DNA of 55,184 nucleotides from an uncultured Aggregatibacter sp. (GCF_901873365.1 NZ_CABFLM010000042.1:1-55184), one strand, 5' to 3'; counted from the first letter of the stretch, positions 35,494 to 45,451 are shown. Numbers and translations are program-made. Notes: generated by a model from the sequence alone, not told the origin.

Positions 35494-35742
35494 ATGAGTA
35501 ACGCAAATTTCCCTTCTGTTTCTCCATTAGAGAGCTTTTATGCTGTAAGTGGTTTAGATCCGCTAAAGCTAAAAATCATGTTAGCCATTATTTTGATCGC
35601 CGTATTACTGCTTGCATATATGTGGGCAAACAATAATGGCTATAAGTTTATGCTGAATAAAGGTGATATTTGGTCTTTCTTCAAACTGCTTCTATGGGGT
35701 GCCGCATTAATTTTATGCGTCATAAGCTTTTTTATTTACTAA
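35494..35742 (+). CDS. T4SS membrane protein, DUF3262 (TIGR03758)
   Basis: A small protein of 82 residues with two hydrophobic helices (about 28-46 and 60-80) and the intervening NNGYKFMLNKGD segment, as in the TIGR03758/DUF3262 family. It starts 4 bases after the RAQPRD gene. Size and topology resemble VirB2/VirB3-like subunits; that comparison is inference. Confidence 0.8.
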   Translation: MSNANFPSVSPLESFYAVSGLDPLKLKIMLAIILIAVLLLAYMWANNNGYKFMLNKGDIWSFFKLLLWGAALILCVISFFIY

Positions 35743-35759
35743 TACCATAAGGACATATT

Positions 35760-36167
35760 ATGACATTAATCAAATCTTCTTTTCAGAAACTATCGAACCG
35801 TTTTCTTGCGGTAATGACCCTGCTTTGGTTATCGATGGAAAATGCATTTGCAACCGGCGGAGGCGGCGGGAGTGGTATTAATGCCGCTAAAATTCCTGAT
35901 TTTAAAATTCCCGGGGTAGATAGCAACACGAAAGATCCGATGGAAATCATCTTTTTTGTTGCGAAGGGATTAGCCACTTTAGCCGCAGTTTTATTTGCCG
36001 CATGGGCGATCCTAACTGTAGTTAAAGCATTAATTAAAACCTATAACGCCGCAACAGATGAAGCCGACAGAAAAGGATGGGGCCCTTTTGTTATCGCTCT
36101 TATTCTTGGCTTTATTTTAATTTTCTTCAGCCTCTGGTTGGTGAAAATGGCCATTGGTCTATTTTAA
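35760..36167 (+). CDS. T4SS membrane protein, DUF2976 (TIGR03745)
   Basis: A 135-residue protein with an N-terminal signal segment ending NAFA, a Gly-rich stretch GGGGGSG, and two membrane helices in the C-terminal half (WAILTVVKAL and ALILGFILIFFSLWLVKMAIG). Family TIGR03745. A pilin-like or VirB2-like role is plausible from topology but not shown. Confidence 0.82.
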   Translation: MTLIKSSFQKLSNRFLAVMTLLWLSMENAFATGGGGGSGINAAKIPDFKIPGVDSNTKDPMEIIFFVAKGLATLAAVLFAAWAILTVVKALIKTYNAATDEADRKGWGPFVIALILGFILIFFSLWLVKMAIGLF

Positions 36168-36186
36168 TTGTCTCTGTGAGGTCAAG

Positions 36187-36558
36187 GTGTCAAGCGATAA
36201 AGAACAAACGATCCCCTTCCTTCCTACACGATTTAACCGCGAGGCGAATGTATACGGCGGGTTATCGGTGAGTGAGTTTATGTTGGCCGCAGCTATCGGA
36301 TTTATCTTGGGTGCGGTACTTGGCCTCCTTTGTTGTTTTGCCTTCGGGTTCGGTTTTTGGTTACTGATTCCTTCCTTTGCCATGTTGTTTTGCATTATCT
36401 CGGTTTTGGTGGGCAAGGTGGTCATTGCCAGCCTCAAGCGCGGTAAACCAGAGGCATATTTGAATCGTGTCATTGAAGTGAAATTAGATAGCTTATTAGG
36501 GGGAAATCAATTTATTTCCCGCCAAGGAACCTGGTCTATTCGCCGAGTTAGAAAATAA
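36187..36558 (+). CDS. T4SS protein, DUF3487 (TIGR03750)
   Basis: A 123-residue membrane protein with NREANVYGGLSVSEF near the start, two helices (about 34-80) and a basic C-terminus, which fits TIGR03750 and resembles VirB3/TraL-like subunits. The frame is open from a TTG at 36154 that overlaps the previous gene. The GTG at 36187 with GAGG upstream gives the expected N-terminus, so I chose it. Confidence 0.78.
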   Translation: MSSDKEQTIPFLPTRFNREANVYGGLSVSEFMLAAAIGFILGAVLGLLCCFAFGFGFWLLIPSFAMLFCIISVLVGKVVIASLKRGKPEAYLNRVIEVKLDSLLGGNQFISRQGTWSIRRVRK

Positions 36559-36569
36559 GAGAATTTATT

Positions 36570-37214
36570 ATGAGTCAATTAAAAGGGGTCGTTCACCAAA
36601 AAAATCGCGAAATCGTTACCGGGAGAATTGCGATTGGTGCATTGCTTGTGATTTGTTTGGTGCTATGTGCCATTATTTTTACCGCACCGAGTCGATTAAT
36701 GATTTATAACCCACCTGATTTGCGTGCGGGCAGTCAACGACCCTGGTGGGAAGTGCCAAAATCAACCGTTTATGCCTTTGCTTATCAAACCTTCCAACAG
36801 CTGAATCGCTGGATGGAGTCCGGTGAGGAAGAGTACAAGGTCAATATTGAAAAAAATAAAGCTTTCTTGACACCAAGTTGCCAAGAATTTTTGAAAAAAG
36901 ATTATTACGACCGTTTATCCAATGGCGAGTTACGTGAACGGGCACGTGGCGTCTATGAAATTGTTGGGCGCGGGTTTAAAGACAGCAGTGTGATTGTGCA
37001 TAGTCCGGATAGCTGGACGGTCAATCTTGATTTAAGCGTAGACGAATATGTTAAAGATGAACCGGTAAAACGTGTATTGACCCGCTTTCCTATCAATATT
37101 GTGCGCATGGAAACGGATTTACAAAACAATCCATGGGGATTGGGCTTTAATTGCTACAGCTCGATTCCGCTACGTTTAGAAGCAAAAGAATTTAAAGAAA
37201 GGGAAAACCCATAA
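36570..37214 (+). CDS. T4SS protein, PFL_4703 family, DUF2895 (TIGR03746)
   Basis: A 214-residue bitopic protein: a single N-terminal membrane helix (about 21-44) and a periplasmic domain, as in TraE/VirB8-like subunits. It matches TIGR03746 by pattern (RIAIGALLVICLVL and WWEVPKSTVYAFAYQTFQQLN) and by position. Its TAA overlaps the ATG of the next gene. Confidence 0.83.
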   Translation: MSQLKGVVHQKNREIVTGRIAIGALLVICLVLCAIIFTAPSRLMIYNPPDLRAGSQRPWWEVPKSTVYAFAYQTFQQLNRWMESGEEEYKVNIEKNKAFLTPSCQEFLKKDYYDRLSNGELRERARGVYEIVGRGFKDSSVIVHSPDSWTVNLDLSVDEYVKDEPVKRVLTRFPINIVRMETDLQNNPWGLGFNCYSSIPLRLEAKEFKERENP

Positions 37215-38077
37215 TGAAAAAACTCACCTTATTACTGACCGCTGCTTTTGTTTTCTCGCCGGTTGCCTCAGCTGATGTCTTGATGAAATGGGCACGTAAG
37301 CCTCTCTCAGTTGATTTACAAATTGAGAAAGAACGCATTATTTTCGTTGATAAAAATGTGAAGGTGGGGTATCCGCCGGAACTGGACAACAAACTCCGTA
37401 TTCAATCAACCGGTGGCGCGGTGTATCTCAAAGCCACAGCGGATTTCCCGAAAACACGTTTACATTTGATGGATTTAGCCACCGGGGAAATGATCTTATT
37501 AGATGTACAGGCAAAATCGTCTGTCGTCAATGCGGATGAGCCTATTCGTTTAGTGTATGAAAACAAAGTTGAAAATCAAGGGGCGGTTTATAATCAAGAG
37601 GTCAGTGCCAACAATGAACCGATACCAAACGCCCGTCCTGCACTACCGGTGCCTGCGGCACTTACACGCTATGCAGCACAAATGATCTATGCCCCATTAC
37701 GCACAGTTGAACCATTGGACGGCGTTCGCCAAGTGGCACACCGTCTTCCTACCCCGATAAAAACCCTTTTACCGGCATTACCAATACGCGCCACCCCATT
37801 ACTCGCTTGGCAGCTTGATGAGTATGTGGTGACTGCAATCCGTTTGCAAAACCAAGGACAATCACGTATTGAACTTGACCCTCGCGAATTACAGGGTCAT
37901 TTTTACGCCGCAACCTTTCAGCATCATTGGCTCGGTGGACATGGCGCGCCTGAAGATACAACAACCTTGTATTTAGTGACGGAAGGTTACCCTAATCAAT
38001 CGGTCATTCCACAATCTAATACGTACAAACCCAAAAAATTGAAAAAAGTCACCACGACAGTGACCACGACAAAATAA
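37214..38077 (+). CDS. T4SS protein, PFL_4704 family, DUF3438 (TIGR03749)
   Basis: A 287-residue exported protein, signal peptide cleaved after VASA. The beta-rich N-terminal half (LMKWARKPLSVDLQIEKER) is TraK/VirB9-like. The C-terminus ends in a Thr/Lys-rich tail. Assignment to TIGR03749 rests on pattern and cluster order. It probably belongs to the outer-membrane core complex with the next two genes. Confidence 0.83.
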   Translation: MKKLTLLLTAAFVFSPVASADVLMKWARKPLSVDLQIEKERIIFVDKNVKVGYPPELDNKLRIQSTGGAVYLKATADFPKTRLHLMDLATGEMILLDVQAKSSVVNADEPIRLVYENKVENQGAVYNQEVSANNEPIPNARPALPVPAALTRYAAQMIYAPLRTVEPLDGVRQVAHRLPTPIKTLLPALPIRATPLLAWQLDEYVVTAIRLQNQGQSRIELDPRELQGHFYAATFQHHWLGGHGAPEDTTTLYLVTEGYPNQSVIPQSNTYKPKKLKKVTTTVTTTK

Positions 38078-38087
38078 GGAGTTAGCC

Positions 38088-39479
38088 ATGCAAATGAAAG
38101 CAAATAAAGCGTTCTTCGTTATCGGTGGTATCACGGCAGTGGTGGTCTTTACCATGGTGGGATTCCTTTTTTCCAGTGGCAGTACATCCAATACGGCTGA
38201 AGCCAAAAAAGAGGATGTACTGGATATTTCACTTAATGATCTATCACCGGAAGAATTACGTTCAATGGGAATCGAAGGTGATACCTCAAAAGATACCGTA
38301 AGAACGTTGGTTGGCAGGGTTAAAGAGAATAATAAACGTCTTGATGATGTCATCAGCCAAAATGACAGATTGATGCGAGAAAACGAGCAATTAAAAAATC
38401 AAAGTAGTAATACTGACTATCAGATTCAGCAAGCAGTACAAGCAGAAACCGGCGCATTAATTGCCGAAATTAACTCGTTAAAAGACCAAGTATTGCAAGG
38501 CAGTAATCAGGTGATGGGGACAGCTCAACAAAGTACAAATGCACCTTTACCGATTAATGGAGCTACCGTTGGGGCTCAAATTGAAAATAGCGGTGGTATG
38601 AATTGGGTTAATCCAAGTGATATGCGGATGACGGACGACCGTGGTAATCCGCTACCTATCGGTTCAAACGGCACCGGAATCGGTTTCCCCAAAATGTTTG
38701 ATAACAGCATTAATGACATCCGAAAGGCTGAAGGGTTACAACCTATGAATAACGGCAGTAATTCCATGTTAAATACCGCAACGCCATTTTTTACCATTGC
38801 AGCAAACTCAACCTTGACGAATTCTGTTGCGATGACCGCACTTGTAGGCCGTGTGCCAATTGATAACAACGTGACAGAACCTTATCCGTTCAAGTTATTA
38901 ATTGGACGTGACAACCTCATTGCCAACGGCATTGAGCTGCCGGATATTGAAGGCGCAATTGTCTCTGGCACCGCAAGCGGTGACTGGACCTTATCTTGCG
39001 TACGTGGCGATGTGAAAAGTTTAACCTTTGTATTTAGTGATGGCCGTATTGTTTCAACTGGGGATAACAATAATAAAATTGGTTGGTTATCCGATCCGCA
39101 TGGTGTGCCTTGTATTCCGGGCGAGCGTAAAACCAATGCGCCCGAATATCTCACGACAAACTTCCTCTTGACCGGTGCGTCAGCGGCAGCGCAAGGACTT
39201 TCGTCTTCTCAGTCAACCACTGTCGTTGACGGAGGAGCCGTCATCGGTGCAGTCACCGGTAATAACGGCAAATACGTTTTAGGGCAGGCATTAGGCGGTG
39301 GGTTGAAAGAAACAGCTGACTGGTTCCGTCAACGCTACGGCCAGATGTTTGATGCCGTTTACGTTCCGCCGGGTCGAGAAGTCGCCGTACATATCGATCA
39401 ACAAATCAACATCGACTATGACCGCCAAGCTCGCCAAGTGAAATATGGCCAAACATCACAACAATCTCATTTAGATTAA
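38088..39479 (+). CDS. T4SS protein, PFL_4705 family (TIGR03752), VirB10/TraB-like
   Basis: A 463-residue protein with an N-terminal membrane helix (about 8-28), a coiled coil (about 66-105, VKENNKRLDDVISQNDRLM), a linker and a C-terminal TrbI-like beta domain. That is the VirB10/TraB layout and agrees with TIGR03752. It probably spans the envelope and links the outer core with the ATPases. An uptake signal is at 38835-38843. Confidence 0.85.
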   Translation: MQMKANKAFFVIGGITAVVVFTMVGFLFSSGSTSNTAEAKKEDVLDISLNDLSPEELRSMGIEGDTSKDTVRTLVGRVKENNKRLDDVISQNDRLMRENEQLKNQSSNTDYQIQQAVQAETGALIAEINSLKDQVLQGSNQVMGTAQQSTNAPLPINGATVGAQIENSGGMNWVNPSDMRMTDDRGNPLPIGSNGTGIGFPKMFDNSINDIRKAEGLQPMNNGSNSMLNTATPFFTIAANSTLTNSVAMTALVGRVPIDNNVTEPYPFKLLIGRDNLIANGIELPDIEGAIVSGTASGDWTLSCVRGDVKSLTFVFSDGRIVSTGDNNNKIGWLSDPHGVPCIPGERKTNAPEYLTTNFLLTGASAAAQGLSSSQSTTVVDGGAVIGAVTGNNGKYVLGQALGGGLKETADWFRQRYGQMFDAVYVPPGREVAVHIDQQINIDYDRQARQVKYGQTSQQSHLD

Positions 39480-39488
39480 GGAGCAATA

Positions 39489-39899
39489 ATGAAAGTATTA
39501 ATGATGACAGGCGTGATCTTCGCCATTGGCAGTCTTTTAACCGGTTGCTCAACCTCTCAACGTGATTTATTGCCGACTGGTGATTCAACCATGAAAGATA
39601 TTTGGAATAAGGGGGCTGGCGATAACAGTAATATTAGTGCCTATCGCTCGCACAATGGTCGTTTGATTGATGCACCCAATTATGTCTCGGCACGTGAACA
39701 ACAAACATATACTCGGACGGCTGAAAATGAAACCCAAAATCTATTTCCTCGTTTACCTAATCCGGATTTAGTAATGTATGTTTATCCGCACTTAACAGAC
39801 TCTTCCGAACAAATGCCCGTACCAGGCTACTCTTCCGTTATTCCGTTTTATGGTCGGGTGCAATATGCCCAGCCAGGTGAACGTACAAAAATGTATTAA
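39489..39899 (+). CDS. T4SS lipoprotein (TIGR03751)
   Basis: A 136-residue lipoprotein with lipobox LLTGC (Cys20). The polar mature domain contains PNPDLVMYVYPHL and a C-terminal PGYSSVIPFYGRVQYA, as in the TIGR03751 family. It is VirB7/TraV-like by position before the TraC ATPase and completes the probable outer core with the two preceding genes. Confidence 0.83.
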   Translation: MKVLMMTGVIFAIGSLLTGCSTSQRDLLPTGDSTMKDIWNKGAGDNSNISAYRSHNGRLIDAPNYVSAREQQTYTRTAENETQNLFPRLPNPDLVMYVYPHLTDSSEQMPVPGYSSVIPFYGRVQYAQPGERTKMY

Positions 39900-39913
39900 G
39901 TAAGGTAACAACG

Positions 39914-42787
39914 ATGGCACTATTCCAAGATGTATTAGGTGCTTTTTTCCCTGATAAGCAGGGGAAAAGCCCGAAAAGCGCTCAATCTAAAGAAAATCCG
40001 ATACCGGCATCGATTAAGGGAAATACACCAATAGCGGATGAGAATGGGATACAAGAAGCAGTCGAGATTCGCCCCATTCTTCGTAATCGTAAAATAACCC
40101 AAGCACAGCATGTCAAAACACTTTATGGCCGTGATCCCTCTTTTATCAGTCACCTGCCTTACGCTGAGTATCTTGCAGAAGAAGGCGTCATGCTCTTTGA
40201 TGATGCGAAAAGTGCCGGTGTAGTATTTGATGTTAAGCCCATAGGGACTGAAGGTAGAAGTAGCGATTACCTTAATCGTGTTCGCACACTGGTTAAAGAT
40301 GCCTTGCAAGATAGTTTCGATGAGCTTGATACCCATCCTTACGTCGTGCAATTCTTTTGCCAGGATGACAAAAATCTAAGCAGTTATGTTGAAAATCTAA
40401 GACAGTATATTAAAACCAGCTCACCTGAAGCTAGCGGTAGTGCCTTTACAGAGCAGTGGCTTGATGAAATGGAACGCCATTTAAAAGCGGTAGGTAAACC
40501 TGGTGGGCTTTTTGTTGATGATCGGGTAACAAATACCGCCTGGGCCGGAAAAGTGCGCAAGACCCGCATGGTCATTTATCGTTATGCTAGCAACCATGAG
40601 ACAGATACCATTGAAAAGTTAAATACTGCATGTGATCGTATTCAAAGTGCTTTTATCACCGCAGGTTTAACGCTAGAACGTCAAAATGAAGCCCAAATTC
40701 ATCGTTGGTTATTAGAGTGGTTTAATCCAAATCCATCACGTTATTTTAGCGGATTGGACGATAAGGCTTGTTACGATTTATTGTCTCTTTCCGGTGCGTC
40801 AGATCTCCCCTTGCAAGACCAAGATTTTAGTGAAAATCTCTTTTTTACGCCACCGGAAAGCAAAAACGGTTACTGGTTTTTTAATGAGCAACCTCATGAA
40901 GTCATCGTAGTTGATAATATCCGTAAACAGCCGGATGTTGGCCACATGACAGGTGAAGTCACTCGAGGTCGTAATATTAATGCGTTATTTGATTTATTGC
41001 CGGAATCAACCATTATGGGCATTACGATTGTGATCCATCCGCAAGATAAATTACAGATGCATTTGGATAAATTAAGCAGTCGAGCGGTAGGCAATAACTA
41101 TGAATCTATTTATTTAAAACAAGATGCTACTACGGTAACGGAATACTTAAAAGATGGTCATAAACTTTATCAGGCAAGTATTGTGTTTTATGTGCATGGT
41201 AATGATGAGCAAGAGCTTCGAAATCGTGCAAGAGAGCTAAGAACCGTTTTATTAAGTAACAATCTCGTGCCAGTTAAAGAAGGTAATGAAGTTGCCCCGC
41301 TAAATAGCTATCTACGCTGGCTACCAATGAACTTTAATCCGCAATTAGATGCAAAATCGCGTTTTTATACCAAATATTATTGGGTACAACACATTGCCAA
41401 TATGTTGCCCGTATTCGGTCGGGAAACCGGCACAGGACACCCGGGAATTACCTATTTTAACCGCGGTGGAAGCCCATTAGATTTTGACCCATTAAACCCT
41501 AAAGACCGGACGAAAAATGCCCATAAACTCATTTTAGGGCCGACTGGTTCAGGTAAGTCCGCAACTTTAACCGGACAGATGGCACAGCTTATGGCGGTAC
41601 ATCGTCCACGTCTTTTTATCGTTGAAGCCGGTAACTCCTTTGGTTTGTTTGCCGATTATGCGGAACGTTACGGTTTAACGGTAAACCGCGTATCCCTTGA
41701 GCCAAGTAGTAATATTGCCTTACCACTCTTTTCTGAAGCTCACCGTTTATTGGAAATGGATGTAGATCTCGAGGTACGAGATGACGACGATAGCGACGAA
41801 GAAGGCGAAGAACAGCGTGATTTATTAGCGGAAATGGAATTAACTGCGCGCTTGATGATCACCGGTGGCGAAGCCAAAGAAGATGACAAAATGAGTCGAG
41901 CCGACCGTTCAGCAATTCGCCAGGCAATTTTATTGGCGGCAGAGAAAACGGTTCAAGAAATACCACCTCGTCAAGTGTTAACCGGAGATGTGAAAGCGGC
42001 TCTAGAAGAACTCAGTCGTCGTCCGGATATTCGCCCGGAGCGCGCCTCTCGTCTTGCAGATATGGCAGAGGCAATGGATATCTTCTGTACAGGTGTCAAT
42101 GGGCGTTTCTTTAACCGAGAAGGCGAAATTTGGCCGGAGGCAGATATTACCCTGGTAGATCTGGCCATGTTTGCCCGTGATGGCTACGAAGCTGAACTGG
42201 CGATTGCGTATATTTCCCTGATTAACCATATCAACTCATTGGGTGAAAAGTACCAACACAGCTTCCGCCCTATCGTCAATATTACGGATGAATCGCACAT
42301 TATTACGGTCAACCCGCTGTTGGCGAAATTTCTCGTTAAAGGTTCAAAAATGTGGCGTAAGCTGGGTATTTGGTTGTGGTTAGCCACACAAAATATGGCT
42401 GACTTTCCGGAAGAGGCTGGTAAGTTACTCAGCATGGTTGAATGGTGGGAATTGCTTAACCTGTCCAACGATGAAGTGGAACAAGTTAACCGTTTCCGGC
42501 GCTTATCTGAAGCACAAAAACTCATGTTATTGTCGGCCAAAAAAGCAGACAAGAAATATACTGAAGGCGTTGTACTTGCGACCAATATGGAAGCCTTATT
42601 CCGTGTGGTGCCACCAAGTCTTTATTTGGCTCTTGGGATGACTGAGAAACACGAAAAAGCACAACGCAAACAATTAATGATGGAACATAACTGTACTGAG
42701 TTAGATGCGGCATTGATGGTTGCAAAAGACTTAGATAAAAAACGGGGGATTGCAGTCAATGACGCACTTAACTCTATCGCAGCCTAA
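39914..42787 (+). CDS. traC: TraC-type T4SS ATPase (TIGR03744, VirB4-like)
   Basis: The 957-residue VirB4-class ATPase powers pilus assembly and transfer. Walker A GPTGSGKSAT lies near residue 540; the region VNITDESHIITV is Walker B-like. The N-terminal half carries the family domain for membrane association. A strongly acidic stretch (about residues 615-640, with DDDDSDEEGEE) sits between motifs. Full length for TIGR03744. Confidence 0.94.
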   Translation: MALFQDVLGAFFPDKQGKSPKSAQSKENPIPASIKGNTPIADENGIQEAVEIRPILRNRKITQAQHVKTLYGRDPSFISHLPYAEYLAEEGVMLFDDAKSAGVVFDVKPIGTEGRSSDYLNRVRTLVKDALQDSFDELDTHPYVVQFFCQDDKNLSSYVENLRQYIKTSSPEASGSAFTEQWLDEMERHLKAVGKPGGLFVDDRVTNTAWAGKVRKTRMVIYRYASNHETDTIEKLNTACDRIQSAFITAGLTLERQNEAQIHRWLLEWFNPNPSRYFSGLDDKACYDLLSLSGASDLPLQDQDFSENLFFTPPESKNGYWFFNEQPHEVIVVDNIRKQPDVGHMTGEVTRGRNINALFDLLPESTIMGITIVIHPQDKLQMHLDKLSSRAVGNNYESIYLKQDATTVTEYLKDGHKLYQASIVFYVHGNDEQELRNRARELRTVLLSNNLVPVKEGNEVAPLNSYLRWLPMNFNPQLDAKSRFYTKYYWVQHIANMLPVFGRETGTGHPGITYFNRGGSPLDFDPLNPKDRTKNAHKLILGPTGSGKSATLTGQMAQLMAVHRPRLFIVEAGNSFGLFADYAERYGLTVNRVSLEPSSNIALPLFSEAHRLLEMDVDLEVRDDDDSDEEGEEQRDLLAEMELTARLMITGGEAKEDDKMSRADRSAIRQAILLAAEKTVQEIPPRQVLTGDVKAALEELSRRPDIRPERASRLADMAEAMDIFCTGVNGRFFNREGEIWPEADITLVDLAMFARDGYEAELAIAYISLINHINSLGEKYQHSFRPIVNITDESHIITVNPLLAKFLVKGSKMWRKLGIWLWLATQNMADFPEEAGKLLSMVEWWELLNLSNDEVEQVNRFRRLSEAQKLMLLSAKKADKKYTEGVVLATNMEALFRVVPPSLYLALGMTEKHEKAQRKQLMMEHNCTELDAALMVAKDLDKKRGIAVNDALNSIAA

Positions 42788-43199
42788 CATGATTTTTCAT
42801 CGTATTTTTGAGATTGGTCCGCGCATTCAATCACTGGTCTTCACTTCTGATGAAGTACAAACATATATTGCGCATTTCATTGCACAAATTAAAGCAAAAA
42901 TCGGAGCAAATTGCCGATTAAGTGCTTTTCCTCAACGGATATTTACTCAATCAAGTTGGAAAGTGCATATTGTAGGTGAAAAAAGTGACGTACATTTATT
43001 ATTGAATATTGCTGGGCATTTTCAATTACCTGAGATGTTTTCTCCTGAAAATTGGCCGGCAAGGCTTAATGTGGAGGTCACCGATCATGTCGATGCGTAT
43101 TGGCTTATTCAATATTTGCTTTGGCAACTCTCAGCCACGTGGCTAATGACAGAGGACTTATCCCCAGTTTTTGGGGATAAGGTTGTGAGTAATTCATAA
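42759..43199 (+). CDS. Hypothetical ICE protein between traC and traG
   Basis: Not recognised. A soluble protein of about 146 residues if started at the ATG at 42759 (GGGGGA upstream, overlapping traC by 29 bases), or 136 residues from the ATG at 42789. The conserved-looking core is IFHRIFEIGPRIQSLVF. No signal or helix suggests the membrane. It is in the transfer operon, so a transfer-associated role is possible. Confidence 0.6.
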   Translation: MTHLTLSQPNMIFHRIFEIGPRIQSLVFTSDEVQTYIAHFIAQIKAKIGANCRLSAFPQRIFTQSSWKVHIVGEKSDVHLLLNIAGHFQLPEMFSPENWPARLNVEVTDHVDAYWLIQYLLWQLSATWLMTEDLSPVFGDKVVSNS

Positions 43200-43208
43200 G
43201 GAGCGCTT

Positions 43209-43532
43209 ATGTTACAAGGTAAACAATCAATGGCAAGAGAATGGTGCAAAAGTGCGCTTCGACTTCTTGGGAGCTTTATATTCCTATGTCTCATCTTAAC
43301 CGCTATCGGTATTTTTGCCGGTGAATATCTACAAAATACAGATATTCGCGCATGGTTTATCGAAACTCGATGGTTCTGGTTTATCGTACGCTTTCTACTC
43401 TACGGGATGGTGATGTCCATGGTATTCGCCATTGCTCGACGTCAGCCGACCGCTATGCCAACAAGGGCCAAATGGTTAATTGCCATGATATTGATTGTAG
43501 CTGAAGCTATTACTCAAATAAGTCTCGCCTAG
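43209..43532 (+). CDS. Small membrane protein of the T4SS operon
   Basis: A 107-residue protein with three hydrophobic helices (about 19-38, 54-74 and 86-105). AAGGAG stands before the ATG. No family recognised with confidence. It lies directly before traG with an 8-base gap, so is likely a transfer accessory factor. Confidence 0.65.
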   Translation: MLQGKQSMAREWCKSALRLLGSFIFLCLILTAIGIFAGEYLQNTDIRAWFIETRWFWFIVRFLLYGMVMSMVFAIARRQPTAMPTRAKWLIAMILIVAEAITQISLA

Positions 43533-43540
43533 GAGGAAAT

Positions 43541-45061
43541 ATGACATTTTCAGTCGACAGTTACCTTGAATATTTTCTGACACTATTAGGCTGGTTACTA
43601 AACAATGGGATTTTTGTGTTATTTGTTGGTACCGGATTATGGTTAATTCCCCTTATTGGCATGGTTATCAAAATTTGGCGTGATGTATCAAAACAAGGGG
43701 ATGATGAAGGGGAAAAAGGTGAGCTTTTAATTCGCTGGCTAACCATTGAATTACTTCCTGCAATGCTAATTATCGTTTTGACGCTTGCACCATTAATTCC
43801 AATATCCCTAAATAATATCGAATATAATGAACGTGCCTCCGTACAATGTGGCTATAAAGTCCCCAATGCACCAAATAAATCCGGTTACGCTCCCTTTTCT
43901 ACAACTTTGGGAGACAGACAGGCTCGAATGCCGATTTGGTGGATGTTGATGCATAAGATTAACAAAGGGGTAACTTATGGCATGACGTCCATACTGCCTT
44001 GTCAGCGTGATTTACGTCAAATACGCTTTGAGGTTCAACACCAAAAAATTAATAATCCGGCATTGTTGACAGAAGTACAGCAATTTGTGCAACAATGCTA
44101 TATCCCAGCACGCCAAAAGTTACAAACAAGTCAACTCACTTTAACACCGGCACAGATCCGTGAAACCTCTTGGCTGGGAGGAAAGTTACTGATTAATAAC
44201 AGCGAGCTCTACCCTCGCTTTCGAGCGCAACAACCGATTAGTACGTTTCCCTATAATGCAACACGTGATACGGCATTACCGGATACTGGCAAAGGTGGAT
44301 ATCCAAGTTGCGACCAATGGTGGGATGAAAATGGTGCCGGACTCAAGTCTCGCTTACTTGCTGATGTCCGACAAAATTTTTCGGCGCAAGTAAGTGACTT
44401 CTTTAATTCCATTGATAATCGAGATGAGGCCTTATTAAGAACCTTATTACGTGTGGAAAATATGGATGTTTCGAAAGGAAAAATATACCAAGGATACGGT
44501 GGTAGTGTGGAAGGTGGATTCTGGAACGCCGTGACGCGCTTAACCTCAACCGTAGGAAGTGCGGTAGGTAGTCTCGCTATTTTTCCCGGGCTTGATGCAA
44601 TGCGTCAAGCACTGCCGATGGTACAAGCGTTTATGATGATGGCATTGATTATCTTAATTCCGGTTATCACTATCTTAAGCGGCTTCTCTATCAAAACTGT
44701 AGTCACCCTAAGCTTCGTGCATTTTGCACTCGTGACAACAACATTTTGGTGGGAATTGGCTCGCTGGCTCGATTCGGCTATGATCGATATCTTATATAGC
44801 TCACCCTCTCATAATATCTTAAATATCCATTTTCTAGAAAATGCACAAGATGACATTATTTCGAATTTTGTTATGGGCAGCTTATTTATTGTACTTCCGA
44901 GCTTATGGTTTGGGGCAATGACTTGGGCTGGATTTAATTTGGGCAATATGGCCACCCACTTGTCTAAAGGAACAGAATTAAGTTACAGCGCAGGCGCTAA
45001 AGGCGGAGACGTAGCTAAAGCTGCTGGTGAAATAATAAAAAGTGGCTTTGATAAAGCCTAA
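43541..45061 (+). CDS. traG: TraG N-terminal-type mating-pair protein
   Basis: A 506-residue integral membrane protein. Helices lie near the N-terminus (LLGWLLNNGIFVLFVGTGLWLIPLIGMV and LLPAMLIIVLTLAPLIPI), then a large periplasmic segment, then a cluster of helices near 365-480. This is the layout of F TraG N-terminal domains in genomic-island T4SS. It acts in mating-pair stabilisation. The last plus-strand T4SS gene, it ends at a bidirectional terminator. An uptake signal is at 44557-44565. Confidence 0.85.
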   Translation: MTFSVDSYLEYFLTLLGWLLNNGIFVLFVGTGLWLIPLIGMVIKIWRDVSKQGDDEGEKGELLIRWLTIELLPAMLIIVLTLAPLIPISLNNIEYNERASVQCGYKVPNAPNKSGYAPFSTTLGDRQARMPIWWMLMHKINKGVTYGMTSILPCQRDLRQIRFEVQHQKINNPALLTEVQQFVQQCYIPARQKLQTSQLTLTPAQIRETSWLGGKLLINNSELYPRFRAQQPISTFPYNATRDTALPDTGKGGYPSCDQWWDENGAGLKSRLLADVRQNFSAQVSDFFNSIDNRDEALLRTLLRVENMDVSKGKIYQGYGGSVEGGFWNAVTRLTSTVGSAVGSLAIFPGLDAMRQALPMVQAFMMMALIILIPVITILSGFSIKTVVTLSFVHFALVTTTFWWELARWLDSAMIDILYSSPSHNILNIHFLENAQDDIISNFVMGSLFIVLPSLWFGAMTWAGFNLGNMATHLSKGTELSYSAGAKGGDVAKAAGEIIKSGFDKA

Positions 45062-45066
45062 AACAA

Positions 45067-45107
45067 AATAAAGCAGAAATGTTAAACTTTCTGCTTTATT
45101 CTTTTTT
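45067..45107. terminator. Bidirectional terminator between convergent genes
   Basis: AATAAAGCAGAAA (45067-45079) pairs with TTTCTGCTTTATT (45088-45100); T-rich tracts lie on both sides. It separates traG from the minus-strand gene at 45116. Confidence 0.88.
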
Positions 45108-45115
45108 ATTTGACA

Positions 45116-45451
45116 TTAGATAACTTTCCTACCTTGAGCATAAAGACCATAGCCATCCTTTCCAAAACGCCAACCATCATAGTTATCATCTCCCAAACTG
45201 GCATGAAGATCAACTCCACCTAACAATGTACAGTTTTCTTCTTGTTCGTATTCATTTTCTGTTTGTGTACTGTAAATAACATCCTTACCCTTAGTTTTAT
45301 AAGCGATAATACCAAACCAAACCGGACTCACCGTAAGTACAGCAGCCGTTATAACCGCTTTACGTGGCCTTTCCGGGAGAAACGATAAAGTGCGGTCAAT
45401 TTTCTTAAAGAATCGCCCGACGGTATGTCCGAATTTTTCTGCATCTCTCAT
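45116..45451 (-). CDS. Hypothetical membrane protein, 111 aa
   Basis: Not recognised. A basic N-terminal segment (FGHTVGRFFKKIDRTLSFL), one helix (about 34-52, VITAAVLTVSPVWFGIIAY), then a polar C-terminus with DGWRFGKDGYGLYAQG. Two adjacent ATGs; AGGAG is better placed for 45451. It stands alone between terminators. An uptake signal is at 45388-45396. The N-terminal half is loosely similar in layout to the 115-aa gene at 49837 (RVGKHLGRFFVVAKNK), perhaps coincidental. Confidence 0.6.
   Translation of the reverse strand: MRDAEKFGHTVGRFFKKIDRTLSFLPERPRKAVITAAVLTVSPVWFGIIAYKTKGKDVIYSTQTENEYEQEENCTLLGGVDLHASLGDDNYDGWRFGKDGYGLYAQGRKVI

Noticed and set aside
45381..45451. Duplication relationship between the 45116 and 49837 proteins
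   Set aside because: Only a short GRFF-like segment is shared; too little to claim homology.
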